64,000 nucleotides of DNA, taken from assembly GCF_000737065.1 (NCBI RefSeq), contig NZ_AQRC01000007.1, positions 62,001-126,000 of the forward strand. Direction: 5' to 3'. Below are positions 19,693-28,373 of this stretch, piece by piece (the stretch's first letter is position 1; each line of letters opens with the position of its first letter). Both the position numbers and the translations under genes were made by a program. Under the pieces are notes generated by a model. It searched no databases and was not told where the DNA came from. It saw nothing but the letters and a program-made list of their open reading frames with translations. The stretch is from Thioclava atlantica. GTDB taxonomy: Bacteria > Pseudomonadota > Alphaproteobacteria > Rhodobacterales > Rhodobacteraceae.

Positions 19693-19784
19693 CGCCTTCG
19701 CTCCTCCTCGTGGCGCGCATTCGCGGGCCAGATTAGCCTGCTTGCGCGCAGAGACCAGAGGCGGCGGGCATATCTTGCCCGCCG

Positions 19785-19817
19785 AAAAGCAAAGAAGGCG
19801 GCCCGAGCCGCCTTCTT
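19785..19817 (-). terminator. Terminator of the ttr operon
   Basis: Stem AAGAAGGCGGC (19792-19802) with GCCGCCTTCTT (19807-19817) and a 4-base loop. Read on the minus strand it is followed by TTTGCTTTT. It lies about 90 bases beyond the ttrA stop and ends the ttrBCA transcript before the SMP-30 promoter. Confidence 0.8.
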
Positions 19818-19909
19818 CTTTCGTCCCCGCGCCCCGCATGTCGCGAGGTCCCACCGCGGGAACCGCAGGACGCAGGTCACCCGATGGCGCCCTGCTCTTC
19901 GCCTTGCCC

Positions 19910-22900
19910 TCAGGCGACCCGTTCGAGCCGCGCCGGCAGGCCCTGGCGCACCGCCGTGCCCGAGACCGGATCGACCCAGACACCGGGCTTGGCGCGCGTC
20001 GGGTCGATGATGCCCAGATCGTTGAGCAACACACCCGCAGCGAGCCGCGGATCGGCGGGCCAGGTCTCGTCGTCGATGACGATATCCTCGGCCCCGAAGG
20101 CGCGGTGGCCGAAGCCATGCTCGATCGCCACCGTGTCGGGCGCGATCCCTTCGCGCACCACCGCGACGCTTTCGAGCGCACCGCCCGGGGTCGTCAGCCG
20201 CACCCGGTCGCCGGTCTTGATGCCGTGCGCCCGGGCCAGCTCTCCGCCGATCTGCACCGGGTTCGAGGCGACGATGCGCAGCAATGCCTTCGCCCCCACC
20301 GAGTAGGAGTTCTGCAGCGGCGACTTGTAGCTGACCACATGCACCGGCCAGTCGGCCTTGGGATAGTGCTCCGCGACCTTGCTGCCATCGGCGAATTCCG
20401 CCTCGCGCCAGGCCGGCGTTCCGGGCAGGCAGGTGCCGGTCGTGGCGCGGCGGAAGGTGCCGAGCCCCTCGTTATAGACCAGCATCGGCTTGCCGAAGGC
20501 ATGGGTCGCCTTGTCGCCCTTGTAGCTGTGCTCGATATTCTCGTAGCGCCCGCCCTTGGCGAAGATCGTCGCCGCGCGGCGCCACTCCCCGGGTTTGAGC
20601 GTCGCTTCGAGATCGGCGCGGATGCGCGAGACCCCCGAGACCTCGAGATCGTCGTCGCTCGCTTCCGGCACCGGCTTTCCGATCGTCGCGACATTGGCCG
20701 CGCCGCGCAGATACCAGTCCTCGGCCCGGTTGAGCGGGTGCAGATTGCCATCCGCATCCGGGATCGCCTTGTCGCCGAAGCCCGGCAGCCCCATCCGTTT
20801 CGCCGTGGCGATCAGGAAGGTTTCGAGCCCGATGCGCTCGCCCTCGGCATTCTTCTCCATCTTCGGATCGATCACCGGCCAGCGCGCGGTGGTCGTCTTG
20901 GTGGCGACGCCGCCCCAGGGTTTGGTGAAGCCCCAGGTCTCGTACATCACCGAGTCCGGGATCACGTAATCGGAGATCGCCGTGCTCTCGTTGATGAAGG
21001 GATCGACCGAGATGATCAGCGGGATCACCTTCGGATCCTTCATCTTCTCGACCAGATGCGAGATGCCGGGGATGCCGTAGACCGGGTTGGTGTTGCGGAA
21101 GATCAGCGCCTCGACCGGATAGGGATAGCCGTTGACCATCGAGGAGATCCACTCGGTCGCGAGTCCGGGTGCGTTCGGATACCAAGGCGCGTCGGCCGGA
21201 TAGGGCTTGCCCGCGGCCTTCTTCGCCTTGAATTCCGAGGTCTTCTCATAGGGCACGTTGCGCCCGATCGGCAGGCCCTTGGGCTTCACCGCGCCGGGGA
21301 ATTTCGCGAGATCGTAGGCCGGCCCGTTATTGTCGGGGAACCAGCCGCCGGCGATCATCGTGCCGCCCTTCCAGTTCAGGTTGCCGATCAGCGTGTTGAG
21401 CATCATCAGCGCATAGGCGTTGTAGAAGCCCGACCCGTTCATCATCCCGCCATGGCTGTTCACCGCGGCCTTGCGGCCATGGCTGGTGAACTCGCGTGCG
21501 AGCGAGACCAGCGTGTCTGCCGGAATGCCGCAATCGGCCGAGTACTCCTCGAGCGTCTTGGCCATCGCCTCCTCGCGCAGGAGCGTGAGCGAGGTTTTGA
21601 CCGCCACCGGGCCGCCCGAGGTCTCCGCCACGCCGTCGAAGAAGAGCGGCGCGGCGGAGGGTCCGGCAGGGACGGCACCGGATTGGGATGCGACCATGTG
21701 AGGGTCGGCGTCGGAATAGCGGTCGCCCGCGATCTCGAGACCGAGATCGGAGCCGCGCAGGAAATGGCCCAAGCGCGGATGGTCGGGATCGACGATCACC
21801 AGATGGGTCGCGTTGGTCCAGTTCGCCTCGCCCGCGGCCTCGGCCGCGGCCTTGGAGGGCTGGGCGAGATAATCGGAGTTGATGCGGTCGTTCTCGAACA
21901 TCCAGCGGATCATCGCCATCGCCATCGCACCATCGGTGCCCGGACGGATCGGGACCCAGCGAGAGCGATCGCCCGAGGGGCCGTTCTGCGAATTGTTGAG
22001 CACCGGATCGACGACGACATATTTCAGGTTGCCGTCCGAGCGCGCCTTCGCGATGAGCGTGCCGATCCGCTTGAACGGGTTGCCCGCATTGCCGGGCGCG
22101 GTGCCCGCGAAGATGATGAACTCGGCGTTCAGGAAATCGGGTTTGGCATGCGGCATCTTCTTGAAATCGCCGAACAGCGCGCCCGAGCCCGAGCGGTAGG
22201 CCCCGCCGCAATAGGAGCCGTGGCGGGTGAAGTTGGTCGAGCCGAAGCTCTGCTTGAGCCAGCGCAGCACGAGGTTGTCGCGCCCGTCATCGACGCAGTT
22301 CATCAGCACCAGGCCGTTCGCGCGCGGTCCGAATTCCGGGGCGCCCTTCACGATCGGGGTCTCGAGATCGCGGATCTCGCTCAGGCCCGCCACCTTGCCC
22401 TCGCCGAAGAGATCGCCGCCCTCGACGACTTCCTTGACGAGCTGCTCGAAGCTGATCGTCTCCCATTTGCCCGAACCGCGCGGGCCGACCCGCTTGAGCG
22501 GCTTGAGGACGCGGCGCGGGTTGTCCACCTGCTGGAGCACCGCATTGCCGCGGCCGCAGGCGGTGGAACGGTTCGCGAGACCCTGATCCGGCCCGAGTTG
22601 CGAGAGCGCCTTGAAGCTGTCGCGCACCGGGGTCTCGTAGGCGATGAAGGGATCGGTGCTCATCGGGCTGTAGGGGTTGCCCGCGACGCGCAGGACCTTG
22701 TTATTGGCCTTGTCGACGCGCACCCGGACCCCGCACATCGTGGTGCAGCCGATGCACATCGTGTAGCTCATCGCCTGATCGGGGTTGAGAACGACATCTC
22801 CGGTCTCGGGATCGATGCGGAACTCGGGATCGGGGGCGAAGCCGGTGAGGCGCTTGTCGGGCGCCTCCCCCGACCATTTGCCCTTCGCGAGCTTCTTGAC

Positions 22901-22984
22901 GGTGCCGGCATAGCCCGCTCCGAAGGTGCCGAGCGCACCGGCGGCGGCTGCGCCTTTGAGAATGTTGCGACGCGTGGTCATCAT
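19910..22984 (-). CDS. ttrA: Tetrathionate reductase molybdopterin subunit (TtrA type)
   Basis: A 1024-residue Mo-bis-MGD oxidoreductase, the normal length of TtrA. It begins with a Tat signal (TTRRNILKGAAAAGALG). The [4Fe-4S] site has Cys77, Cys80 and Cys84 in MCIGCTTMCG, and Cys143 in STACGRG. The likely Mo ligand is Cys259 in RHGSYCGGAYRSG. TtrA reduces tetrathionate to thiosulfate in the periplasm with electrons from TtrB and TtrC. Two adjacent ATG codons (22984 and 22981) follow a GGAGA site. The neighbouring ttrB, ttrC, ttrR and ttrS make this call firm at family level; a related polysulfide or arsenate substrate cannot be fully excluded without phylogeny. Confidence 0.85.
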   Translation of the reverse strand: MMTTRRNILKGAAAAGALGTFGAGYAGTVKKLAKGKWSGEAPDKRLTGFAPDPEFRIDPETGDVVLNPDQAMSYTMCIGCTTMCGVRVRVDKANNKVLRVAGNPYSPMSTDPFIAYETPVRDSFKALSQLGPDQGLANRSTACGRGNAVLQQVDNPRRVLKPLKRVGPRGSGKWETISFEQLVKEVVEGGDLFGEGKVAGLSEIRDLETPIVKGAPEFGPRANGLVLMNCVDDGRDNLVLRWLKQSFGSTNFTRHGSYCGGAYRSGSGALFGDFKKMPHAKPDFLNAEFIIFAGTAPGNAGNPFKRIGTLIAKARSDGNLKYVVVDPVLNNSQNGPSGDRSRWVPIRPGTDGAMAMAMIRWMFENDRINSDYLAQPSKAAAEAAGEANWTNATHLVIVDPDHPRLGHFLRGSDLGLEIAGDRYSDADPHMVASQSGAVPAGPSAAPLFFDGVAETSGGPVAVKTSLTLLREEAMAKTLEEYSADCGIPADTLVSLAREFTSHGRKAAVNSHGGMMNGSGFYNAYALMMLNTLIGNLNWKGGTMIAGGWFPDNNGPAYDLAKFPGAVKPKGLPIGRNVPYEKTSEFKAKKAAGKPYPADAPWYPNAPGLATEWISSMVNGYPYPVEALIFRNTNPVYGIPGISHLVEKMKDPKVIPLIISVDPFINESTAISDYVIPDSVMYETWGFTKPWGGVATKTTTARWPVIDPKMEKNAEGERIGLETFLIATAKRMGLPGFGDKAIPDADGNLHPLNRAEDWYLRGAANVATIGKPVPEASDDDLEVSGVSRIRADLEATLKPGEWRRAATIFAKGGRYENIEHSYKGDKATHAFGKPMLVYNEGLGTFRRATTGTCLPGTPAWREAEFADGSKVAEHYPKADWPVHVVSYKSPLQNSYSVGAKALLRIVASNPVQIGGELARAHGIKTGDRVRLTTPGGALESVAVVREGIAPDTVAIEHGFGHRAFGAEDIVIDDETWPADPRLAAGVLLNDLGIIDPTRAKPGVWVDPVSGTAVRQGLPARLERVA

Positions 22985-22993
22985 TATCTCTCC

Positions 22994-24115
22994 TCAGACA
23001 GAGCGTGCAGGACGGGCGGGCGTGTCGGGGGTATCCCCTTCGGGCAACTGCGCCTCGTCCCAAGGCATGAAGGTGGTGTAGGCGATGAACAGGAAGAGCC
23101 AGAGGCCGAAGGTCCCGATCACCCCCATCAGGCCGGTGAGCCCGGTGGGCATCATCGCGTCATAGAGACCCGAGCCCACTTTCGGCACGGCCTGCCCGCC
23201 CATGAACACGGTCCAGCGGAACATCCAGGCGGCGTGGATCGCGATCAGCCCGGTGATCCAGCCCGACCGGCGCGGCGCGAGCAGAGCCAGCGCGAAGGGG
23301 ATCGCGACGGCAAGCCCGGCCCAGTAGACGATCCGGTGCCAGACCGGGAAGCCTGCGACCGAGGCGAGGGCCTGGGTGTGGCGCGGGCTGATCCCCGAGA
23401 TCGCGACGCCATACCAGGCGATACCGAGCGCCCCGACCACCGCGAGAGCGACCGCGAGCAGCCGGTTGAGCCGGGCTTCGAGCGCGACGTTGCGGATCAG
23501 GCTGCGTTCGAGCACGAGCATCACGCCCAGCGCGCCGACGAAGCCGGTGGCGGCGAATTGCAGCGGCAGGAACGGCGTGTTCCAGAGCGGACGCGCCCGC
23601 ACCACCATCACCTCGGTGCCGGTATAGGTCAGGATGCCGATCGCGGCGATCCCCGCGGCAATCCCCAGCGGGCGGGCGAAGGCGTTCGACTCGCCGCCCA
23701 GGCTCAGCCAGCGGAACAGCCGCGCATAGCGCCACTCGCCGCGCCCCAGCGCCGCGAAGCCGGGCCGATGCACCGCCCAGGCGAAAGCGAGGGTCAGTCC
23801 GACATAGGACGGCACGATCCAGGCGCCCCAGGCCATCCAAGAGGTCTTGTGGGTGTAGACGAAGAATTCCCAGAAGCGGAACGGCTGGTGCAGGTCCGCC
23901 AGAAGCGCGATCGGCGCGGTGATCCCGGTGGTGACCGCGGTCATCAGCGCGAGCCGCCCCTGCGCCACCATGTCCTCGCGACCGAAGGCGAAGGCCGGCA
24001 GCGACAGCAGCAGCGCGGTCACGGAGATCGCGACGAGAAAGAAATACTGAACCGCCCAGGGCAGCCAAGCTGCCTCATGCACGGCCCCGACCAATTCGTG
24101 AACCTGGACGCCCAT
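22994..24115 (-). CDS. ttrC: Tetrathionate reductase membrane subunit (TtrC, NrfD family)
   Basis: A 373-residue polytopic membrane protein of the NrfD/PsrC family with about nine hydrophobic segments, for example VQYFFLVAISVTALLLSL at the N-terminus. It oxidises quinol and passes electrons to the ferredoxin-like TtrB. Typical features are the LHQPFRFWEFFVYTHKTSW stretch and MAWGAWIVPSY. The ATG at 24115 directly abuts the TtrB stop at 24116, so the two are coupled. The gap to ttrA is nine bases. Confidence 0.87.
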   Translation of the reverse strand: MGVQVHELVGAVHEAAWLPWAVQYFFLVAISVTALLLSLPAFAFGREDMVAQGRLALMTAVTTGITAPIALLADLHQPFRFWEFFVYTHKTSWMAWGAWIVPSYVGLTLAFAWAVHRPGFAALGRGEWRYARLFRWLSLGGESNAFARPLGIAAGIAAIGILTYTGTEVMVVRARPLWNTPFLPLQFAATGFVGALGVMLVLERSLIRNVALEARLNRLLAVALAVVGALGIAWYGVAISGISPRHTQALASVAGFPVWHRIVYWAGLAVAIPFALALLAPRRSGWITGLIAIHAAWMFRWTVFMGGQAVPKVGSGLYDAMMPTGLTGLMGVIGTFGLWLFLFIAYTTFMPWDEAQLPEGDTPDTPARPARSV

Positions 24116-24862
24116 TCAAAGGCCCTCCCCGTGATGCGTGACCTCGGCGGGCATCTCGGGGTGATAGGCGGCTTCGCCCGCCACACGACCCTGAAGCACG
24201 TCATCGAGACCGATGTAATAAACGTTGGGATTGGTATGCATCTCGGGGCGCAGCACCGAGACTTCGTTCTCGCGCAGAAGCGTCGCGACCTCGCTCCCGG
24301 GATCGTTCAGATCGCCGAAGTTGCGCGCGCCGCCGACGCAGGTTTCGACACAGGCCGGCAACAGCCCCGACTGCGTGCGGTGGAAGCAGAAGGTGCATTT
24401 GTCGGCCGTCTGCGTCTCGTGATTGATGAACCGCGCGTCATAGGGGCAGGCCTGAACGCAATAGGCGCAGCCCACGCATTTGTCGGCATCGACCAGGACC
24501 TCGCCATTCTCCGCCTTGAAGGTCGCCTCGACCGGGCAGACCGGGATGCAGGGCGGATCGTCGCAATGGTTGCACAGGCGCGGCAGCATGACCATCGCGG
24601 GGTCGTGGCCGTCCTTGACGAGTTCATAAACCGAAACATGGGTGCGGAAGGCGTCTTCCGGAACATGGTTCTCCATGATGCAGGCAACCGTGCAGGCTTG
24701 GCAGCCGATGCATTTTCTCAGATCGACCACCATGCCCCAATGCGGGACATGGCCGTCCTCCGAGGCGGCTTCGGCCGCGCTGGTCGCACCCGCGACGGTC
24801 GCCGCAGCACCGATGGTCACCTGTCCGATGGCTCCGAAAAACCCGCGGCGAGTCGTGTCCAT
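24116..24862 (-). CDS. ttrB: Tetrathionate reductase Fe-S subunit (TtrB)
   Basis: A 248-residue electron-transfer subunit. A Tat signal (TTRRGFFGAIGQVTIGAAATV) precedes four [4Fe-4S] cysteine clusters: KCIGCQACTVAC, LCNHCDDPPCIPVCP, KCVGCAYCVQACPYDAR and KCTFCFHR with CVETCVGGA. It links TtrC quinol oxidation to TtrA. The ATG at 24862 has AAAGGAT about nine bases upstream. It is the first gene after the 18-bp palindrome at 24943 and probably starts the regulated ttrBCA transcript. Confidence 0.88.
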   Translation of the reverse strand: MDTTRRGFFGAIGQVTIGAAATVAGATSAAEAASEDGHVPHWGMVVDLRKCIGCQACTVACIMENHVPEDAFRTHVSVYELVKDGHDPAMVMLPRLCNHCDDPPCIPVCPVEATFKAENGEVLVDADKCVGCAYCVQACPYDARFINHETQTADKCTFCFHRTQSGLLPACVETCVGGARNFGDLNDPGSEVATLLRENEVSVLRPEMHTNPNVYYIGLDDVLQGRVAGEAAYHPEMPAEVTHHGEGL

Positions 24863-24942
24863 TTGGCTGATCCTTTCTATGTGGGTCAGCCGGAGACTAG
24901 GACTTTGAGATCAGGGCCGGAATCCGAGGAAACCCGAATCCG

Positions 24943-24960
24943 CTAGGGGTTAACCCCTAG
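24943..24960. promoter_or_regulatory. 18-bp perfect palindrome upstream of ttrB (candidate TtrR site)
   Basis: CTAGGGGTTAACCCCTAG is fully self-complementary. Its centre is about 90 bases upstream of the ttrB start, and its left part overlaps the ttrR stop codon. It has no loop, so it is more likely a dimer-binding operator than a terminator. The best candidate binder is the FixJ-type regulator TtrR. I see no second copy in front of ttrS. Confidence 0.65.
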
Positions 24961-25574
24961 GTTTCGGACCAGCCCCCCGCGACAAGCAGCCGCACCAGTT
25001 CGGCCGCGGAGCCCGCGCCCATCTTTTCCATCACGTGATGGCGGTGGATTTCCACCGTCTTCAGGCTGATCCCGAGATCGGCCGCGATCTGCTTGTTCTG
25101 CCGCCCGGCGAGAACGGCGCGGGCCACCTCGGCCTCGCGCGCGGTGAGGCTGTCGATCCGGCGCCGCAGCTGGACGGCCCCCTGCTCCGCCTCGGCGCGG
25201 GTATGGCTCTCGGCGAGGGCCTCGCGGAGCCGCTCGATCAGCGCCATGCCGTTCACCGGTTTCTCGAAGAAGTCGATCGCGCCCGAGCGCATCGCGCGCA
25301 CCGCCATCGGGACATCCCCGTGACCGGTGACCATGATCACCGGCAGCGGGCACTCGATCCGGGCCAGTTCGTCGAGCAGGTCGAGCCCGGTTATGCCCGG
25401 CATCCGCACATCGGCGATGATGCATCCCTCGCGTTGTGTCCCCAGTTTCGCCAGCAGGGCGGTGGCGCTGGAGTGCAGTTCGATCTCGAGACCCAGCGAG
25501 GACAGCAGGAACCCCAGCCCCTCGCGCGCCGCACGGTCGTCATCGACGATATGGATGATGCCCTCTGCGCTCAT
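24957..25574 (-). CDS. ttrR: Response regulator TtrR (FixJ/NarL type)
   Basis: A 205-residue two-component regulator. The receiver domain (about residues 5-120) has the acidic pair in IVDDDRA, phospho-acceptor Asp55 in IIADVRMPG, and Lys in FFEKPVN. The C-terminal LuxR-type helix-turn-helix (about 140-195) reads LTAREAEVARAVLAGRQNKQ, then LGISLKTVEIHR. The ATG at 25574 overlaps the ttrS stop (ATGA), which fixes the start. It is expected to activate ttrBCA when phosphorylated by TtrS. Its stop TAG lies inside the palindrome. Confidence 0.87.
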   Translation of the reverse strand: MSAEGIIHIVDDDRAAREGLGFLLSSLGLEIELHSSATALLAKLGTQREGCIIADVRMPGITGLDLLDELARIECPLPVIMVTGHGDVPMAVRAMRSGAIDFFEKPVNGMALIERLREALAESHTRAEAEQGAVQLRRRIDSLTAREAEVARAVLAGRQNKQIAADLGISLKTVEIHRHHVMEKMGAGSAAELVRLLVAGGWSET

Positions 25575-27406
25575 GCGCTCTCCCCTTCCGGCAGCCAGAC
25601 GATGACCCTCAGCCCCACGCCGTCCTCGGGACGCTCCGCGCGCATCCATCCGCCATGCGCCTCGACGATCGAACGGCTCAGGGCAAGGCCGAGGCCGATC
25701 CCTTCGGACTTGGTCGTATAGAAGGCCTCCGCGAAATGGTCCATCGCGGCATCGCTCATCCCGTATCCGCGATCGCGCACCGAGATCCGCACCCCCTTGC
25801 CGCGCATCAGGTCGGCATGGGGCACCACCCTCAGCTTGAGCCAGCGGTTCTCGGGCGGCTCCTCGCCCATCGCGTCGATGGCGTTCTGTACGAGGTTCAG
25901 GATGACCTGCTGCAACTGCACCCCGTCGGCGATGATCTCGGGCAGCACGGGCGCGATATCGGTGACCACCTCGACCCCGGCGCGGCGGGCCGAACCGGAA
26001 TAGATCGCGCTGCAATCCTCGATCAGGGCGGGAAGCGCCACCCGGTCGAGACGGCGCTCGCGCTTGCCGACGAAGGCGCGGATGCGCTTGATCACGGTCG
26101 CGGCCCGTTCGGCCTGATCGGCCATCTCCTGCGTTGCGCGCTGCATGTCGGCCTCGGTGAACCGGCCCACCCGCATCCGCAACAGGCAGCCCTGCGCATA
26201 GTTCGAGATCGCGCTCAGGGGCTGGTTGAGCTCATGGGCGATCGAGGTCGCCATCTCGCCCAGAATCGACAGGCGCGCGACATGTTCGAGTTCGCGGCGA
26301 TGGCGGCGATCGGCCTCTTCCGCGCGCTTGCGCTCGGCGATTTCGCGGGTCAGCGCCGCATTCGCCTCGTCGAGGGACCGCGTCCGGCGGCGCACCAGCG
26401 TCTCGATGCGCACCGAGTAGATCCCCCAGAACATCAGCGCGATCCCGAAGGCGATGATCCAGTCGCGGTAATCGGAGACGAAGGCGCGCAGCGAAACCGG
26501 GCCGGTGCGGGCATAGGGCCCGATCTGGAGCGTGCGCATCAATGCGTGGACCGGCTGGTAATCGAGCGGCACGGTCCAGAAATTCCCCTCCTGCATCTGC
26601 ATCAGGGCGATCGCGACACGCTTGGCGAGAACCGGCGAGGTGCCGCGCGCCTTGGCGAAGGGCCAGCCGGGGTAGATCGGCGTCGACAACGCGCATCCCG
26701 CCTCGGCGCTGGCCTGTTCGTTCTCGGCGAAAGCGTGCAGCCTGCCATAGCGCGCGGGCGCATCGCGCCGGAGTTGCTCGAGCATGCAGCCACGCAACAC
26801 CGCCGCATCGGCGCTGCCGTCGAGAACCGCTTCGGCCGCCTTCTGCATCGGGTAGCCGGTGACCTCGAGCTTGACCCGCCGCGGCAGCCCCGCATCGGCG
26901 GATGCCATTTCCAGCCAGACCGTCTGGAACCCGCCGAAAGCCTCGGGCGAAACGATCGCGAGGCGCTTTCCCGCCAGATCCTTCAGGGTGGCAATGTCGC
27001 TCGTCGTCACCAGGGTCGAGGCCACCGGTGCATCGTCCTCGGCGGTCGCGATCCGGCTTACATGGTAGCGCTGCTCGATCTCGGCGTAATTGCCCGGATT
27101 GGTGATCACGAAGTCGATCTGGTTTTCGCGCAGCGCGGTCTCGAGCTGCGACAGGTCGAGCGCGACGATCTCGAAGCGGTGATCGGGCAGCGCCGCTGCA
27201 AGCGCGGCCCGGGTCGGCTCCCAGTGATCGCGCGAATGCTCGGCCCCCGCATAATCGAGAACGCCGATCTTCAGCAGATCCCTCGCTTGCGCCGCGCCAG
27301 GCATGAAGGCGAGCGAGAGCGCAAACCATAGAAGGAGAGCGCCGGAACCGCGGCTCTGCCTCGCCGGAGGGTCGCCTGCCGACCTGCGCGCCCGGAACCA
27401 CCTCAC
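25571..27406 (-). CDS. ttrS: Tetrathionate-type sensor histidine kinase TtrS with PhnD-like periplasmic domain
   Basis: About 611 residues from a GTG at 27406 with AAGGATGAGAG upstream; a TTG at 27469 would add 21 residues. A hydrophobic leader (ALLLWFALSLAFMPGAAQA) precedes a phosphonate-binding-protein-like sensor domain (about residues 45-305: KIGVLDYAG, IDFVITNPGNYAEIE). One transmembrane helix follows (about 316-334), then a coiled coil. The HisKA motif is IAHELNQPLSAISNYA with His391, and the HATPase domain has NLVQNAIDA, DRGYGM and GIGLGLALSRSIVEAHGG. This is the domain plan of TtrS. Two periplasmic cysteines (near 207 and 238) could be relevant to sensing a thiol-reactive ligand, which is speculation. 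Confidence 0.85.
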   Translation of the reverse strand: MRWFRARRSAGDPPARQSRGSGALLLWFALSLAFMPGAAQARDLLKIGVLDYAGAEHSRDHWEPTRAALAAALPDHRFEIVALDLSQLETALRENQIDFVITNPGNYAEIEQRYHVSRIATAEDDAPVASTLVTTSDIATLKDLAGKRLAIVSPEAFGGFQTVWLEMASADAGLPRRVKLEVTGYPMQKAAEAVLDGSADAAVLRGCMLEQLRRDAPARYGRLHAFAENEQASAEAGCALSTPIYPGWPFAKARGTSPVLAKRVAIALMQMQEGNFWTVPLDYQPVHALMRTLQIGPYARTGPVSLRAFVSDYRDWIIAFGIALMFWGIYSVRIETLVRRRTRSLDEANAALTREIAERKRAEEADRRHRRELEHVARLSILGEMATSIAHELNQPLSAISNYAQGCLLRMRVGRFTEADMQRATQEMADQAERAATVIKRIRAFVGKRERRLDRVALPALIEDCSAIYSGSARRAGVEVVTDIAPVLPEIIADGVQLQQVILNLVQNAIDAMGEEPPENRWLKLRVVPHADLMRGKGVRISVRDRGYGMSDAAMDHFAEAFYTTKSEGIGLGLALSRSIVEAHGGWMRAERPEDGVGLRVIVWLPEGESA

Positions 27407-27547
27407 GTCGCTCTCATCCTTCCGCTCGTCTCGCGCCGCCCAGGATGGCGCGTGGGTTCGAATTCGCAAGTTCCGCCGCCCGCGTCAAACGATCTGTCGG
27501 AGCGCAACGGAAAAGACCGGCCGCGCAACCGTGCTGATCCGCGTCGC

Positions 27548-27581
27548 TCCCCCCTTTCCGGCACGCGCGGGAAAGGAGGGG
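27548..27581. repeat. Inverted repeat in the ttrS/acetyltransferase divergent region
   Basis: CCTTTCC (27553-27559) pairs with GGAAAGG (27570-27576) around a 10-base loop, and the stem extends past one mismatch through a run of C (27549-27551) and G (27578-27580). It lies in the 277-base region between the divergent ttrS and GNAT genes. It could be an operator or a 5' leader structure for ttrS. I see no T run, so it is not a simple terminator. Confidence 0.4.
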
Positions 27582-27683
27582 CACGCAATGCTGCCTCTGC
27601 AAGGACGGGCGCAGAAGTTTCGGCTTGCATGCTTTCGGGTTTCATCCTTTGTTCCGAGGTATTCCGGATATCGAGGGATAGAA

Positions 27684-28274
27684 ATGAGCAGTTGGCCCGC
27701 GCCGTTTTCAGCCACAGGGAAATTCGTCTCTCTGGTTCCGCTCTCGCAGGCTCACCGCGACGATCTGGCTGAAGCGACGGCCGACGGCGCGTTGCATGAA
27801 TTGTGGTACACGACGATCCCGGACGCCGAGGGCATGGCAGACGAAATCGACCGCAGGCTCGCGCTTTCGGCGATGCTGCCCTTCGCCGTTATCGACAATT
27901 CGACGGGCCAAGCCGTTGGAATGACGAGCTACATGAACATTGATCCGGCGAATAAACGGCTCGAAATCGGCTCGACCTGGTATCGGAAATCCGTTCAGAG
28001 AACCCCCTTGAACACGGAGTGCAAGCTGCTGTTGCTGCGCCATGCCTTCGAGGAACTGAACTGCATCTGTGTCGAGTTCAGGACGCATGTCCTGAATATG
28101 CAAAGCCGCCGCGCAATAGAGCGTCTGGGGGCAAAACTCGACGGTGTGTTGCGGTCCCAGATGATCATGAAAAACGGCACGATCCGCGACACGACCGCCT
28201 ATTCCATCATTGCCAGCGAGTGGCCGATGGTGAAGGCCAATCTCTCTTGGAAACTGGCGAGCCGGCCGGGCTGA
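27684..28274 (+). CDS. GNAT family N-acetyltransferase (RimJ/RimL-like)
   Basis: A 196-residue acetyl-CoA-dependent acetyltransferase of the GNAT_3 type, which modifies amino groups of proteins or small molecules. Visible elements are VSLVPLSQAHRDDLAEA at the N-terminus, FAVIDNSTGQAVGMTSYMN, the CoA-site region LEIGSTWYRKSVQRTPLN with LLLLRHAFEELN, and the C-terminal VLNMQSRRAIERLGAKLDG typical of RimJ-like enzymes. The ATG at 27684 has GAGGGA nine bases upstream. Its base composition is less GC-rich than that of its neighbours. The target is not known. Confidence 0.88.
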   Translation: MSSWPAPFSATGKFVSLVPLSQAHRDDLAEATADGALHELWYTTIPDAEGMADEIDRRLALSAMLPFAVIDNSTGQAVGMTSYMNIDPANKRLEIGSTWYRKSVQRTPLNTECKLLLLRHAFEELNCICVEFRTHVLNMQSRRAIERLGAKLDGVLRSQMIMKNGTIRDTTAYSIIASEWPMVKANLSWKLASRPG

Positions 28275-28324
28275 GAATGGCCGCTTGGCCGCGTTACGGG
28301 CCAATCCGAGCGACGCCCCCACGG

Positions 28325-28351
28325 AAAAAGGGCGGCCAAACGACCGCCCTT
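28325..28351 (-). terminator. Terminator of the dsbD-ldt-dsbA operon
   Basis: Stem AAGGGCGG (28328-28335) with CCGCCCTT (28344-28351), 8-base loop. On the minus strand it ends in a run of T (the A run at 28325-28329). It lies 22 bases past the dsbA-like stop. In the other direction it may also slow transcription leaving the acetyltransferase gene. Confidence 0.75.
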
Positions 28352-28373
28352 CCCGTCCTGCTCCTGCCTGCGA

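Noticed and set aside
19349-24946. Very long open frame (1865 codons) on the plus strand across the ttr genes
   Set aside because: It lies antisense to ttrA, ttrC and ttrB, has low-complexity Arg/Gly/Asp composition and no domain. GC-rich genomes give such shadows.
24943-24960. Palindrome as the ttrR terminator
   Set aside because: Fully symmetric with no loop and no T run after it; operator is a better reading.
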